Numbered from the stretch's first letter, positions 1 to 8,990 are shown. The stretch: 64,000 nt of DNA from Microbacterium sp. T2.11-28 (GCF_950097975.1 NZ_CATNHF010000012.1:124001-188000), one strand, 5' to 3'. Numbers and translations are program-made. The notes: a model not told the origin generated them from the letters alone.

Positions 1-263
1 AGCGGCGGGTACTCGATGGCGATCTGACGGAGCACGCGGTAGTTGCGCGCGGCGGTCGGGCGGACGCCGCCGTCGGATGCGATGTTCTCGGCGCGGAGCG
101 TGAGGACGACCAGCTCGTCGACCGTGGGAAGGTCCTCCATGAACTCCCACGGGTCCTCGCCGTCGCGCAGACGCTCCTCGATCAGCACCGACAGCTCGTC
201 GCCCGCTTCGGCGCGCAGCAGTTCGAGGCTGGCGCGTCGGGGAACGTGGGGCTGATCGGTCAC
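1..263 (-). CDS. Hypothetical protein, 5' part only (runs off the left edge)
   Basis: The frame opens at a GTG at 263 and stays open for 87 codons to the window edge, so the C-terminus is missing. The visible part begins MTDQPHVPRRASLELL, is rich in Glu, Asp, Leu and Arg, and shows no signal peptide or membrane segment. It lies 62 bases downstream of the parB stop on the same strand, so it may be the last gene of the jag-rsmG-parA-parB transcription unit. I do not recognise the family. The coding call rests on the third-position GC pattern and the lack of stops. Confidence 0.6.
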   Translation of the reverse strand, partial: MTDQPHVPRRASLELLRAEAGDELSVLIEERLRDGEDPWEFMEDLPTVDELVVLTLRAENIASDGGVRPTAARNYRVLRQIAIEYPP

Positions 264-325
264 CTATCCAGGGTACGACCGGTCGGCGACGTCGGCGTCG
301 ATCTCCGGCGATCGGGTGCCCCCGA

Positions 326-1276
326 TCAGTGCGTCCCGTACTCGGTCTCGCCGAGCTCGGCGAGGATGCGGTTGAGATCCTGGATCGTGGCGAAATCAAT
401 GTTGATCTGGCCTTTTTTCGCGTTCAGCGTGATCTTCACCTTGGTGTTCAGGCGATCACCCAGGCGCTCGGCGACGTCGTCGAGGTGGGCGCGTCGCGCA
501 CCTGCCTTGGGTGCGACGCGGCGTGCCCCGGCCTCGGGAGCCTTCGATGCCGCCTCCGCGGCCCGGACCGACAGATCCTCGTTGACGATCTTGTCGGCGA
601 GGCGCTGCATGGCCTCTGCGTCCTCGAGCGAGAGGATCGCCCGCGCGTGTCCCGCGCTGAGGACGCCCGCGGCCACCCGCTGCTGGACCGGCACCGGCAG
701 CTTCAGCAGGCGGATCGTGTTGCTGATCTGCGGCCGCGACCTGCCGATCCGGCCCGCGAGCTCCTCCTGCGTGATGCCGAAGTCGTCGAGCAGCTGCTGA
801 TAGGCGGACGCCTCTTCCAGCGGGTTCAGCTGCGACCGGTGGAGGTTCTCGAGCAGCGCGTCGCGCAGGAGGTTCTCATCCGAGGTGTCGCGGACGATGG
901 CGGGGATGGCGGTGAGGCCGGCCTCGCGCGACGCGCGCGTGCGGCGCTCGCCCATGATGAGCTCGTACTTGCCGTCCTCGTTGGTGCGCACGACGACGGG
1001 CTGGAGCACGCCGAACTCGCGCACGCTGTGGACGAGCTCGGCCAGGTCGTCGGCGTCGAAGTGGGTGCGCGGCTGGCGGGGATTGGGGACGATCTCGTTC
1101 GGATCGATCTCGATGAGCCGCGTCCCGGGGATCGCCAGCAGCTCGGCCGTGTCGCCGTCCTCGGCGGTCGCCGCGGGCGCGCCGGGGAAGAACACGTCGA
1201 CGGGACGCGCCTCACCGGACTCCGCTGTGGGGATGAGTGCGCCGATTCCGCGGCCGAGGCCGGTTCGCTTCGCCAT
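326..1276 (-). CDS. parB: Chromosome partitioning protein ParB
   Basis: The product is the CTP-dependent DNA clamp that loads at parS and spreads to form the partition complex near the origin. The 316 residues show the family layout. The N-terminal LGRGIGALIP segment is the ParA-contacting tail. The CTP-binding core carries GERR (residues 109-112) and ENLHR (143-147, usually ENxQR), then LNPLEEA. A helix-turn-helix that reads parS follows (about 165-190), and the last ~50 residues form the dimerisation domain. The gene is one base inside the end of parA (ATG at 1276), so translation is probably coupled. Three parS sites lie 1-1.7 kb upstream, between and around parA and rsmG. Confidence 0.97.
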   Translation of the reverse strand: MAKRTGLGRGIGALIPTAESGEARPVDVFFPGAPAATAEDGDTAELLAIPGTRLIEIDPNEIVPNPRQPRTHFDADDLAELVHSVREFGVLQPVVVRTNEDGKYELIMGERRTRASREAGLTAIPAIVRDTSDENLLRDALLENLHRSQLNPLEEASAYQQLLDDFGITQEELAGRIGRSRPQISNTIRLLKLPVPVQQRVAAGVLSAGHARAILSLEDAEAMQRLADKIVNEDLSVRAAEAASKAPEAGARRVAPKAGARRAHLDDVAERLGDRLNTKVKITLNAKKGQINIDFATIQDLNRILAELGETEYGTH

Positions 1277-2214
1277 CAGGATGCTCCTTCGTCGGGGTGC
1301 TGGTGTCCGCGCCGTGCGATCTCGACGGCGGCCTCACGGTAGGCGACCGCGCCGGCCGACGCTCCGTCGTAGGCGATCACGGTCTGGCCGAAGCTCGGCG
1401 CCTCCGAGACGCGCACCGAGCGAGGGATGACGGTCTGGAGCACCTCCTTCGGGAAGTGCGAGCGGACCTCGTCCGCCACCTGCTGGGCGAGACGGGTGCG
1501 CCCGTCGTACATCGTCAGCAGGATCGTCGACAGGTGCAGACGCGGATTGAGGTGCTTCTGGATCATCCGCACACTGCCCAGCAGCTGGCTGAGGCCCTCC
1601 AGCGCGTAGTACTCGCACTGGATCGGGATCATGAGCTCGTCCGCGGCCGTGAACGCGTTGATCGTGAGGAGGCCGAGCGACGGCGGGCAGTCGACGATCA
1701 CGAAGTGAGGCGGCTCCTCGCTCGCGGCGAGGTAGTCCTCGAGCGCGGTGCGGAGGCGGTGCTCCCGCGCGACCTGCGAGACGAGCTCGATCTCTGCGCC
1801 CGCCAGGTGGATCGTCGACGGCGCGCACATCAGTCGATCCGACTCCGGGCTCGTCTGCACGATGTCGGCGAGGGGGAACTCGTCGATCAGCACGTCGTAG
1901 ACGCTCGGGATGTCCGCTGTGTGCGGCACACCGAGCGCGGTGGACGCGTTGCCCTGGGGATCGAGGTCGACCACGAGCACGCGGGCGCCCAGGCTCGCCA
2001 GTGCCGAGGCAATGTTGACGGTCGTGGTCGTCTTGCCGACCCCGCCCTTCTGGTTCGACACCGTGATCACGCGGGTGGGGCCGGTGAAGTCGACCCGCAC
2101 GCCCTCCAGGACCTTTCGGCGCGACGTGAGGTCGGCCAGCTCCCGTGCAATGGGGCTGTCATCGAAAGAGAAGGGTGCGGAGGGTGTCGTGCTCTCCGAT
2201 TCCGCCACCTGCAT
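1276..2214 (-). CDS. parA: Chromosome partitioning ATPase ParA (Soj)
   Basis: This is the Walker-type ATPase that binds DNA non-specifically and moves ParB-parS complexes. A deviant Walker A, KGGVGKT, sits at residues 56-62, and the switch region with DLDPQGN follows at about 83-89. The DCPPSLG Walker B-like segment lies near residue 160. The N-terminal ~45 residues form an extension before the fold, a common feature of actinobacterial ParA. The gene is followed directly by parB with a one-base overlap. The 165-base upstream spacer contains two parS copies, so ParB may load over the parAB promoter. Confidence 0.97.
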   Translation of the reverse strand: MQVAESESTTPSAPFSFDDSPIARELADLTSRRKVLEGVRVDFTGPTRVITVSNQKGGVGKTTTTVNIASALASLGARVLVVDLDPQGNASTALGVPHTADIPSVYDVLIDEFPLADIVQTSPESDRLMCAPSTIHLAGAEIELVSQVAREHRLRTALEDYLAASEEPPHFVIVDCPPSLGLLTINAFTAADELMIPIQCEYYALEGLSQLLGSVRMIQKHLNPRLHLSTILLTMYDGRTRLAQQVADEVRSHFPKEVLQTVIPRSVRVSEAPSFGQTVIAYDGASAGAVAYREAAVEIARRGHQHPDEGAS

Positions 2215-2288
2215 CTCCTGTCTTTCGGGACGATTCCACTGTAGTCGAGGCCACCCCCAGCCCCGACCGCGGCCGGGTGCGTCCGCGA

Positions 2289-2304
2289 TGTTTCACGTGA
2301 AACG
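2289..2304. promoter_or_regulatory. parS site 1 (15/16 match)
   Basis: The sequence is TGTTTCACGTGAAACG, which matches the near-universal parS palindrome TGTTTCACGTGAAACA except for the last base. It lies in the parA-rsmG spacer, upstream of parA. ParB is expected to bind here. Confidence 0.9.
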
Positions 2305-2348
2305 CCGCACGAAGGGGCGGCTGGGCGAGTGCGACACTCGCTGCTCGA

Positions 2349-2364
2349 TGTTTCACGTGAAACA
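2349..2364. promoter_or_regulatory. parS site 2 (perfect)
   Basis: TGTTTCACGTGAAACA is an exact consensus palindrome. It lies 60 bases from site 1 in the same parA-rsmG spacer, just downstream of the rsmG stop codon. Confidence 0.95.
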
Positions 2365-2379
2365 TCAACGCGATAGAGG

Positions 2380-3009
2380 TCAGCGCACGGTGGCGCGGAT
2401 GACGCGCGTCGGCTCGTCGATCACGCCCTCGCCGACGGGTTCGACGCGCACGTCGCTCAGTCGGTGCTTGCGGATCACCTTCTCCGCCGCGGCGATCTCG
2501 TTGGCGGCGTTGGCGCCCTTGAGCAGGATGAGCTCGCCTCCGGAGCGCACGAGCGGCGCAGCGATCGGGACGAGTGTCCGGAGGGCGCTCACCGCGCGTG
2601 CCGTCACCGCATCGAGCACCGGCCCCTCCTTCCAGTCCTCGCCACGCGCGCGAAGGACCTCGACGTTCGTGAGTCCGAGGGCGGCGACCTGCTCATCCAG
2701 CCAGGCCACGCGACGCTCCATGGGCTCGATGAGCACCCAGCGCACGTCGGGTCGCGCGATGGCCAGCACCAGGCCGGGGAGTCCGGCACCGGATCCCAGG
2801 TCTCCGACACGGCCACCGACGGGGAAGAGCGGAGCCGCCACCGCGCTGTTCAGCACATGACGCGTCCACAGCCGCGGCGGTTCGAGTGGGCCGATGAGCC
2901 CCCGCTCCTCACCGTGCGCTGCGAGCGCGGCGGTGAAGGCGCGGGCCTGCTCGAGATGGTCTCCGAAGACGGTGGTCGCCGCCGCGGGCTCGGGTTCGAC
3001 GTCGATCAT
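2380..3009 (-). CDS. rsmG: 16S rRNA (guanine527-N7)-methyltransferase RsmG (GidB)
   Basis: The enzyme is SAM-dependent and methylates G527 in the 530 loop of 16S rRNA; its loss is known to give low-level streptomycin resistance. Starting at ATG 3009 gives 209 residues, the usual family length. The SAM-binding motif GDLGSGAGLPG lies at residues 69-79, and the RAVS motif follows in the C-terminal half. An alternative GTG at 3036 overlaps the jag stop by 8 bases and would translate the parS palindrome as DVSRET. Neither start has a clear Shine-Dalgarno sequence, so the exact N-terminus is uncertain. It sits between jag and parA in the conserved order. Confidence 0.95.
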   Translation of the reverse strand: MIDVEPEPAAATTVFGDHLEQARAFTAALAAHGEERGLIGPLEPPRLWTRHVLNSAVAAPLFPVGGRVGDLGSGAGLPGLVLAIARPDVRWVLIEPMERRVAWLDEQVAALGLTNVEVLRARGEDWKEGPVLDAVTARAVSALRTLVPIAAPLVRSGGELILLKGANAANEIAAAEKVIRKHRLSDVRVEPVGEGVIDEPTRVIRATVR

Positions 3010-3012
3010 CGA

Positions 3013-3028
3013 TGTTTCACGTGAAACA
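3013..3028. promoter_or_regulatory. parS site 3 (perfect), at the jag-rsmG junction
   Basis: This is an exact TGTTTCACGTGAAACA palindrome. It abuts the jag stop codon (3029-3031) and ends only four bases before the rsmG ATG at 3009. If rsmG starts at the upstream GTG, the site is inside its coding sequence. Confidence 0.95.
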
Positions 3029-3520
3029 TCAGCCACGGCGGATGACAGTGTGACGGTCGGCGCCCTCGCCGTACGACTCGGACACGAAGCCGCCGCGCTC
3101 GGCCACCACATCGTGCACGAGCTTGCGCTCGTAGCTCGACATCGCCGGCAGCGACGCCTGGGAGGCGCCGTCCTCGATGCGCTCGATCGCGCGGTCGACC
3201 AGCTTCTCCAGCTGCTGCTGGCGCGCGTCACGCGAGCCGCCGATATCCAGGATGAGTCGCGAGAAGCGACCGGTCTTGGTCTGCACCGCGATCCGCACGA
3301 GCTCCTGGAGCGCCTGCACCGTGTCGGGGGAGGAGAGCAGGCGCAGGGAGGCCGCGTCGTCGTTCTCGACGGTGACATAGGCACGGCCGGCGCGCACGTC
3401 GAGGGCGAGGTCGCCGTCGATGTCCGCGATGTCCAGCAGCGCCTCCAGGTAGTCGGCGGCGACGTCGCCTTCCTCCTCCAGCTGCGCGACGGTGACGGTG
3501 GTCTCGGGAGAGGTGGTCAT
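3029..3520 (-). CDS. jag: KH/R3H RNA-binding protein Jag (KhpB, SpoIIIJ-associated)
   Basis: This is a 163-residue single-strand nucleic-acid binding protein encoded directly after yidC, the usual location of jag/khpB. The N-terminal acidic segment is followed by a KH-like domain (about 60-125). The C-terminal R3H domain (about 125-163) contains YERKLVHDVV and ends GADRHTVIRR. In other bacteria KhpB pairs with KhpA and affects cell elongation and division by RNA binding; that role is inferred here from the family. The Jag N-terminal domain found in Firmicutes is absent, as is usual in actinobacteria. It lies 20 bases after the yidC stop. Confidence 0.92.
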   Translation of the reverse strand: MTTSPETTVTVAQLEEEGDVAADYLEALLDIADIDGDLALDVRAGRAYVTVENDDAASLRLLSSPDTVQALQELVRIAVQTKTGRFSRLILDIGGSRDARQQQLEKLVDRAIERIEDGASQASLPAMSSYERKLVHDVVAERGGFVSESYGEGADRHTVIRRG

Positions 3521-3540
3521 GGGGATCCTCGGTGACTCGA

Positions 3541-4761
3541 TCAGGACTTGTTGTCGGGGTTTCCGGGCTTGCCCGGTGCGTCGGGCCCGTCGGTGGGCTT
3601 CTCGGGCTTGTTGCCCGGCTTGCTCTCGGGCTTGTTCTGCTGCTTGTTCTCGGGCTTGCTGCCGGGCTTGTTCTCGGGCTTGTTCGGCTGGCCCTGCTTC
3701 TTGGCGCGCTGCTTGCCCATGGGCTGCTGACGCTTGGGGGCCTGCTGCTTGGCGCGCTGCGCCTCTTCATACAGACGCTGCTGCTCGGCCTGGTACTTCT
3801 CGAGGGGCACGATGCGGCCCTGTGCATCGACCGCCTTGCCCTTGCGCGCCAGTCGCTCCTCGCGCGCCTTGGCGGCTTCGGAGCCCGGGGTGGGCAGATT
3901 GCGGATGACCAGGAACTGCTGCACCATCGTCCAGATGTTGCTCGTGAACCAGTAGAGGACCACGCCGAGCGGGAAGAAGACGCCCGAGAAGATGAAGGCG
4001 AGCGGCAGGACGTAGAGCATGATGCGCTGCATCTGGTACGCCTGGCCGGTCTTGGCCTCGGGGGAGAGGTTCTTCGAGATGATCTGCAGCTGCGTGATGA
4101 ACTGCGAGACGATCATCAGCACGACCAGGATCACCAGGATGATCACCGTCGCGTTCTGACCCAGGCCGATGGCCTCGATCATGTTGGTGTGGAGCGGTGC
4201 GACACCGAACAGCTGGGCGTCGTAGAACTGCTTGGTGAGGTCGGCGTTGAGCAGCCCGACGCCGCCCACACCCCACTCGGCGTGCCGCTTGACGTCCGAG
4301 AGCGTGTAGAACATGCCCAGCAGGATGGGCATCTGGACCAGCAGCGGAAGACAGCTCGAGACCGGCGTGGTGCCGTGCTTCTTGTAGAGCGCCATCGTCT
4401 CGCGGCTCATGGCCTCACGCGAGAGCTGATCCTTCTTGCCGCGGTACTTCTCCTGGACTTTCCGCAGTTCAGGAGCGATTTCCATCATCTTGCGCTGGCT
4501 CTTGATCTGACGCACGAACAGCGGGATCAGCGCCGAGCGGACCACGATCACCAGGCCGATGATCGACAGCACCCACGTGAGACCGGCGTCGGCCGGCAGT
4601 CCGAGCGAGGTGAACACCCAGTGCCAGAACACGAGGATCGTCTCGACGATCCACTTGAACGGCCACATGATGGCGCTGAAGAAGTCGAGACCCTCCGCCG
4701 GGGGCGGGGTCGTCGGGGTCGGCACGGCCGGCGTCGGGGTCGCGGCGAAGAGATCCAGCAA
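3541..4761 (-). CDS. yidC: Membrane protein insertase YidC (Oxa1 family)
   Basis: The product inserts and folds inner-membrane proteins, alone or with SecYEG. The 406 residues have an N-terminal hydrophobic start with a Pro/Thr-rich segment (about 8-24) and the Oxa1-type five-helix core (about 30-285). The cytoplasmic loop between the first two core helices contains QIKSQRKMMEI. The start is a TTG preceded by AAAGGA. The last ~60 residues are an unusual Lys/Pro/Asn/Gly-rich tail of KPENKPG-like units, longer and more repetitive than the normal basic tail. Basic YidC tails can bind ribosomes, so a role in ribosome docking is plausible but inferred. Confidence 0.95.
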   Translation of the reverse strand: MLDLFAATPTPAVPTPTTPPPAEGLDFFSAIMWPFKWIVETILVFWHWVFTSLGLPADAGLTWVLSIIGLVIVVRSALIPLFVRQIKSQRKMMEIAPELRKVQEKYRGKKDQLSREAMSRETMALYKKHGTTPVSSCLPLLVQMPILLGMFYTLSDVKRHAEWGVGGVGLLNADLTKQFYDAQLFGVAPLHTNMIEAIGLGQNATVIILVILVVLMIVSQFITQLQIISKNLSPEAKTGQAYQMQRIMLYVLPLAFIFSGVFFPLGVVLYWFTSNIWTMVQQFLVIRNLPTPGSEAAKAREERLARKGKAVDAQGRIVPLEKYQAEQQRLYEEAQRAKQQAPKRQQPMGKQRAKKQGQPNKPENKPGSKPENKQQNKPESKPGNKPEKPTDGPDAPGKPGNPDNKS

Positions 4762-4764
4762 GGA

Positions 4765-5121
4765 TCAGTCCTTTCTCGGGTGCACGACGAAGCCGTGCGG
4801 AGTGAGGCGGTGTCGGAAGTGCTCGTGCGGCGGCACGTCGTCGATGCCGCCCTTCGCCCAGGGGTGGCAGCGGGCGAGGCGGGCGGCGGTGAGCGCGGCG
4901 CCCTTCAGCGCACCGTGCTGCTGGACGGCGCCGACGGCGTAGGCCGAGCACGACGGATAGTACTTGCAGACGTCTCCGTACAGATGGGAGATCGTGGCGC
5001 GATAGCCGTGGAGCGCGGCGAGCACGAGGTTGCGCGGGATCAGCCCGACGGACGCGAGCGGATCGGAGGCGGAGAGGGTGCCGTCGCCGAGTGCGTACGA
5101 CGGCAGTGTCGACGTGCTCAC
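4765..5121 (-). CDS. yidD: Membrane protein insertion efficiency factor YidD
   Basis: This is a small membrane-associated protein (118 residues) encoded between rnpA and yidC, as is conserved across bacteria. The family core is present: LIPRNLVLAALHGYR, then CKYYPSCSAYA (from residue 52), then CHPWAKGGIDDVP. The three conserved cysteines and the GG..D motif are intact. The ~27-residue N-terminal extension before the core and the ~15-residue basic C-terminus are not conserved. It overlaps the rnpA stop by 4 bases, so it is probably translated by coupling. Confidence 0.93.
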   Translation of the reverse strand: MSTSTLPSYALGDGTLSASDPLASVGLIPRNLVLAALHGYRATISHLYGDVCKYYPSCSAYAVGAVQQHGALKGAALTAARLARCHPWAKGGIDDVPPHEHFRHRLTPHGFVVHPRKD

Positions 5122-5456
5122 GCGGCCGCTTTCCGGCTGAGGCAGCGGGCGACCTCGTCGCGCAGCTGCGGGAACTCCGCCGACGCCGACGCGGGCAGCG
5201 CGCGGATGACGACGTCGGATCCGGGACGCACTGCAGGGAGCGCCTGTGCGCAGACGGCCTTCAGCCGCCGGCGCACAGTGTTGCGGGTGACGGCGGATCC
5301 CACCTGCTTGCTGACGATGAATCCGAAGCGGGCCGGGCGGTCCTCACCGGATGCCACCACGTAGGTCACGGTCAGCGCACCGGCACAGCGGGCACCCCCA
5401 CGGACGACGGCCTTGTACTCCGCCCCGCGGGTGATGCGGTTCCCGCGCGCCAGCAA
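5118..5456 (-). CDS. rnpA: Ribonuclease P protein component
   Basis: The product is the protein subunit of RNase P, which matures tRNA 5' ends together with the rnpB RNA (not in this window). Its 112 residues include the family signature RNTVRRRLK at 58-66 and the preceding RFGFIVSKQVG strand. The start is TTG (MLARGNRIT). It lies 12 bases downstream of rpmH and overlaps yidD by 4 bases, giving the conserved rpmH-rnpA-yidD-yidC order. Confidence 0.95.
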   Translation of the reverse strand: MLARGNRITRGAEYKAVVRGGARCAGALTVTYVVASGEDRPARFGFIVSKQVGSAVTRNTVRRRLKAVCAQALPAVRPGSDVVIRALPASASAEFPQLRDEVARCLSRKAAA

Positions 5457-5468
5457 CGGTATGTCGGA

Positions 5469-5606
5469 TCAGGCCGAGAGCTCGGTGCGCCCCTTGGCGC
5501 GGCGAGCGGAGAGGATGCTGCGGCCGGCGCGCGTGCGCATGCGGGCGCGGAAGCCGTGCTTCTTGGCACGACGGCGGTTGTTGGGCTGGAACGTACGCTT
5601 GCTCAT
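5469..5606 (-). CDS. rpmH: 50S ribosomal protein L34
   Basis: This is a 45-residue, strongly basic ribosomal protein. It begins [20 protein letters not shown] and ends GRTELSA, with the standard L34 core [19 protein letters not shown]. It is the first gene of the leftward operon and reads away from dnaA, the classic oriC-flanking arrangement. Confidence 0.97.
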   Translation of the reverse strand: MSKRTFQPNNRRRAKKHGFRARMRTRAGRSILSARRAKGRTELSA

Positions 5607-5963
5607 GAGGATCACTCCGGATCGGCGGTCACCGGAAAGCTGGAGGCCGGAGACACATGTACACGGGACTGCCCAAGACGGGCATAAGTCAACCGACTAA
5701 GGGTACGTCGAGTCGCGCGCGAACTCAAACCGGCACCGCGCGCGCGGCACATTATCCACCGACTTCACAGCCCGCCTGGCGAGGACACGCGGGGCGGAAC
5801 TACAGTGGATTTGGCCACTCGGAGCCGCGTGACTAGCGTGGCACGGGCCACTTATCCACAGGCACCTATCCACAGGCGCGAGCGCGCGAGACGACGTCCG
5901 TCCGGCTGCACCGCATCCGCGCCTCCGCTCACACACGGCCCAGCCACGACGACACGGGGAGTC
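5607..5963. promoter_or_regulatory. rpmH-dnaA spacer with DnaA boxes (divergent promoter region)
   Basis: This 357-base spacer separates the divergent rpmH and dnaA genes. It holds a perfect DnaA box TTATCCACA at 5852-5860, CTATCCACA at 5866-5874 and TTATCCACC at 5752-5760. The two boxes at 5852-5874 lie 90-112 bases upstream of the dnaA start, where DnaA could autoregulate its own promoter. No further gene is seen here. A ribosome-binding GGGGAG lies at 5956-5961, just before the dnaA ATG. Confidence 0.8.
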
Positions 5964-7382
5964 ATGACACACCACGAACCGCCCGACGTCCCGGTCTGGT
6001 CCGCGGTCCTCGATGTGCTGCGCGTCGACGAGCGCGTGACGCCGCAGCTGCAGGGGTTCCTCAACCTCGCCGTCGCGCAGGGCGTGATGGGCGGCACGCT
6101 GTACCTCGACGTGCCCAACGACCTGACGGCGGCGCAGCTCAACAAGCGGCTCCGCACACCGATCATGGAGGCGCTCTCCCACGTCGACGCCGAGCCCGGC
6201 GCATCGACCTTCCGCGTCGTCGTGAACCCCGAGCTCGCCGACGCGCACCTCACCGCGCCCGTCCCGGTGCAGGCCGCCACGAACTCGACGCCGGTGAGCC
6301 GGCCTCCGCTGGAGGACTACCCCGAGCCGGCGCTGCCGCCCTCGCGCAACGACACGCGGCTGAACCCCAAGTACACGTTCGACAACTTCGTCATCGGACA
6401 GTCCAACCGGTTCGCGCACGCGGCGGCGGTCGCCGTCGCCGAAGCGCCGGCCAAGGCCTACAACCCGCTCTTCATCTACGGCGATTCCGGACTCGGCAAG
6501 ACGCACCTGCTCCACGCCATCGGCGACTACGCGCTCAGCCTCTACACCGGCATCCGCGTGCGCTACGTGTCGAGCGAGGAGTTCACGAACGACTTCATCA
6601 ACTCCATCGCCAACAACCGCGGATCCGCGTTCCAGGCGCGCTACCGCGACGTCGACATCCTCCTCATCGACGACATCCAGTTCCTGCAGGGCCGCGCCGA
6701 GACGCAGGAGGCGTTCTTCCACACCTTCAACACCCTGCACGACCACGACAAGCAGGTCGTGATCACCAGCGACGTGCCGCCGCGCCACCTCACCGGCTTC
6801 GAGGACCGCATGCGCAGCCGGTTCGAATGGGGCCTCATCACCGACGTCCAGGCGCCCGACCTCGAGACCCGCATCGCGATCCTCCGCAAGAAGGCCCAGT
6901 CCGAGCGCCTGCTCGTGCCCGACGAGGTGCTCGAGTACATCGCGACCAAGGTCTCCTCGAACATCCGCGAGCTCGAGGGCGCCCTCATCCGGGTCTCGGC
7001 CTTCGCGAACCTCAACCGCTCCACCCTCGACATCTCGCTCGCGCAGACCGTGCTCCGCGACATCGTCGACCAGGACGACGCGAACGTCATCTCCCCGACC
7101 GACATCATCACCGCCACCGCGCAGTACTTCCGGCTGTCGGTCGACGATCTGTACGGCTCGAGCCGCTCGCAGTCGGTGGCCACCGCCCGCCAGATCGCCA
7201 TGTACCTGTGCCGCGAGCGCACGAATCTGTCGCTGCCGAAGATCGGCCAGCTGTTCGGCAATCGCGACCACACCACCGTGATGTACGCGTACAAGAAGAT
7301 CAGCGAGCTCATGAAGGAGCGCCGCTCGATCTACAACCAGGTCTCCGAGATCACGACGCAGCTCGGCCGCGTCGGCCGCTGA
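5964..7382 (+). CDS. dnaA: Chromosomal replication initiator protein DnaA
   Basis: This AAA+ initiator binds DnaA boxes and melts oriC. The ATG at 5964 was chosen because GGGGAG sits just upstream and the protein then begins [12 protein letters not shown], giving 472 residues. Domain I is residues 1-~85. Domain II is a short linker here. Domain III has Walker A GDSGLGKT (173-180) and Walker [10 protein letters not shown] (about 232). Domain IV has the DnaA-box-reading signature [11 protein letters not shown] (about 432). The frame is also open upstream of 5964, but that part reads through the box region and is unlikely to be translated. Confidence 0.97.
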   Translation: MTHHEPPDVPVWSAVLDVLRVDERVTPQLQGFLNLAVAQGVMGGTLYLDVPNDLTAAQLNKRLRTPIMEALSHVDAEPGASTFRVVVNPELADAHLTAPVPVQAATNSTPVSRPPLEDYPEPALPPSRNDTRLNPKYTFDNFVIGQSNRFAHAAAVAVAEAPAKAYNPLFIYGDSGLGKTHLLHAIGDYALSLYTGIRVRYVSSEEFTNDFINSIANNRGSAFQARYRDVDILLIDDIQFLQGRAETQEAFFHTFNTLHDHDKQVVITSDVPPRHLTGFEDRMRSRFEWGLITDVQAPDLETRIAILRKKAQSERLLVPDEVLEYIATKVSSNIRELEGALIRVSAFANLNRSTLDISLAQTVLRDIVDQDDANVISPTDIITATAQYFRLSVDDLYGSSRSQSVATARQIAMYLCRERTNLSLPKIGQLFGNRDHTTVMYAYKKISELMKERRSIYNQVSEITTQLGRVGR

Positions 7383-7835
7383 CGCGCCCCGCCGCTCCCG
7401 CAGAGGCGCTCATGCCGCCGCCGGCACGCGTATTCCGTGATCGGCGCTTGACATCCGCGCTGCCGACGCTCCATCATTCGCGTTCTACACAGTGTGGACA
7501 GCCTGTGGATAACTTCGCGTCGAGGTCGGATGATTGTGAGCGGATCCGGCTGTCCTGTGGATGAGCGCCGTCGGTCCCGGGTCGGCGCGATCCCACTCCC
7601 CACGCGGATTCCGCAGCTCGCCCACAACTTACACGCGTGTGGTTCCCGCGTGCCGACAGGCATCGGCCGACTTATCCACAGTTTCCACAGCTGTTAACAC
7701 CATGACAGAGAACTATCTCTATGAAGCCGATCCGATCACCTCGAGGGCGGCGGCCTGTGAGCGGGCGCCTCTTCCGAATCACACGGGTCGGGGCACTAGC
7801 ATGGGAGAGCCCTACTCGACCCCAAGGGAGCCCCA
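7383..7835. other. Replication origin oriC (dnaA-dnaN spacer)
   Basis: This 453-base gene-free spacer carries a DnaA-box cluster. Reverse boxes are TGTGGACAG at 7494-7502, TGTGGATAA at 7504-7512 and TGTGGATGA at 7556-7564. Forward boxes are TTATCCACA at 7672-7680 and a weaker GTTTCCACA at 7681-7689. The comparatively AT-rich stretch 7691-7730 beyond the last box is the likely unwinding element. A perfect decamer palindrome ACACGCGTGT lies at 7631-7640. Position, boxes and gene context together identify oriC; the unwinding site is inferred from composition only. Confidence 0.9.
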
Positions 7836-8984
7836 GTGAAGTTCCACGTGAATCGCGATGTGTTCAGCGAGGCCGTGTCGTTCGTTGTGAAGCTCCTGCC
7901 GCAGCGCAATCCCCAGCCCATCCTGGCCGGTGTGCTGATCGAGGCATCCGAGTCCGGTCTGTCCCTCGCGGCGTTCGACTACGAGGCGTCGGCGCGCACG
8001 ACGATCGAGGCCACCGTCGACGAGCCGGGCACGATCCTCGTCCACGGCCGTCTGCTCTCCGAGATCGCGAGCCGGCTCCCGAACGCACCGATCCAGATCG
8101 AGCAGGACGACGAGAACGGCATCGTGCTCACCTGCGGGTCGGCCCGCTTCACCCTCGCTTCCATGCCGGTGCAGGAGTACCCCGCCATCCCCGAGGTCTC
8201 CGGCGAGGCCGGCCTCGTCCCGGCCGAGGACTTCGCCACCGCGATCGCACAGGTCGCCTTCGCCGCGTCCCGCGACGACGTCACCCCGGTGCTCACCGGT
8301 GTGCAGCTCGAGGTGGCGGGCAACGAGCTCAGCCTCGTGGCGACCGACCGCTATCGCGTGGCCCTGCGGCAGATCCCCTGGGATGCCGGCACCACCACCA
8401 CCTCCGGCGACGAGGCCACCGCCGCACTCGTCCCCGCGCGCACGCTGACCGAGGTCGGCAAGACCTTCGCGCACTCGGGCGACATCCAGGTCGCGTTCTC
8501 CGGCTCGGGCGACCGCGAGATCATCGCCTTCACCGCCGGCAACAAGACGGTGACCTCGCTGCTGATCAAGGGCAACTTCCCGCCGGTGCGGCGCCTGTTC
8601 CCCGAGCAGACCGATCACTACGCGGTCGTCAACACGGCCGACCTGATCGAGGCGGTCCGCCGCGTCTCCCTCGTGCTCGACCGCTCCGCTCCGCTGCGGT
8701 TCACATTCACCGACGAGGGCGTCTCGATGGACGCGTCCGGCACCGAGCAGGCCCGCGCGACCGAGTCGGTCGACGCGACGCTCACCGGCGAGGACGTCAC
8801 CCTCGGCCTGAACCCGCAGTACCTGCTCGAGGCCCTCGGCGCCGTGAAGAGCGAGTTCGCCCGGGTGACCTTCACCTCCAGCGAGAACGCGAACAAGCTC
8901 AGCCCGGTGCTGATCACGCCCCAGACGTCCGGTACCCCCGAGAGCTTCAAATACCTCCTGCAGCCGAACCTGCTGCTGCGCTGA
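7836..8984 (+). CDS. dnaN: DNA polymerase III beta sliding clamp
   Basis: The product is the processivity clamp that encircles DNA and recruits polymerase III, ligase, NucS and other clients. The 382 residues form three repeated clamp domains. It begins MKFHVNRDVFSEAV from a GTG with AAGGGAG upstream, and ends in a hydrophobic segment preceding the stop, as in other clamps. It is the first gene downstream of oriC. The NucS protein encoded at 49854-50549 ends in RLF, a motif known in actinobacteria to bind this clamp. Confidence 0.97.
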   Translation: MKFHVNRDVFSEAVSFVVKLLPQRNPQPILAGVLIEASESGLSLAAFDYEASARTTIEATVDEPGTILVHGRLLSEIASRLPNAPIQIEQDDENGIVLTCGSARFTLASMPVQEYPAIPEVSGEAGLVPAEDFATAIAQVAFAASRDDVTPVLTGVQLEVAGNELSLVATDRYRVALRQIPWDAGTTTTSGDEATAALVPARTLTEVGKTFAHSGDIQVAFSGSGDREIIAFTAGNKTVTSLLIKGNFPPVRRLFPEQTDHYAVVNTADLIEAVRRVSLVLDRSAPLRFTFTDEGVSMDASGTEQARATESVDATLTGEDVTLGLNPQYLLEALGAVKSEFARVTFTSSENANKLSPVLITPQTSGTPESFKYLLQPNLLLR

Positions 8985-8990
8985 CCTTCG

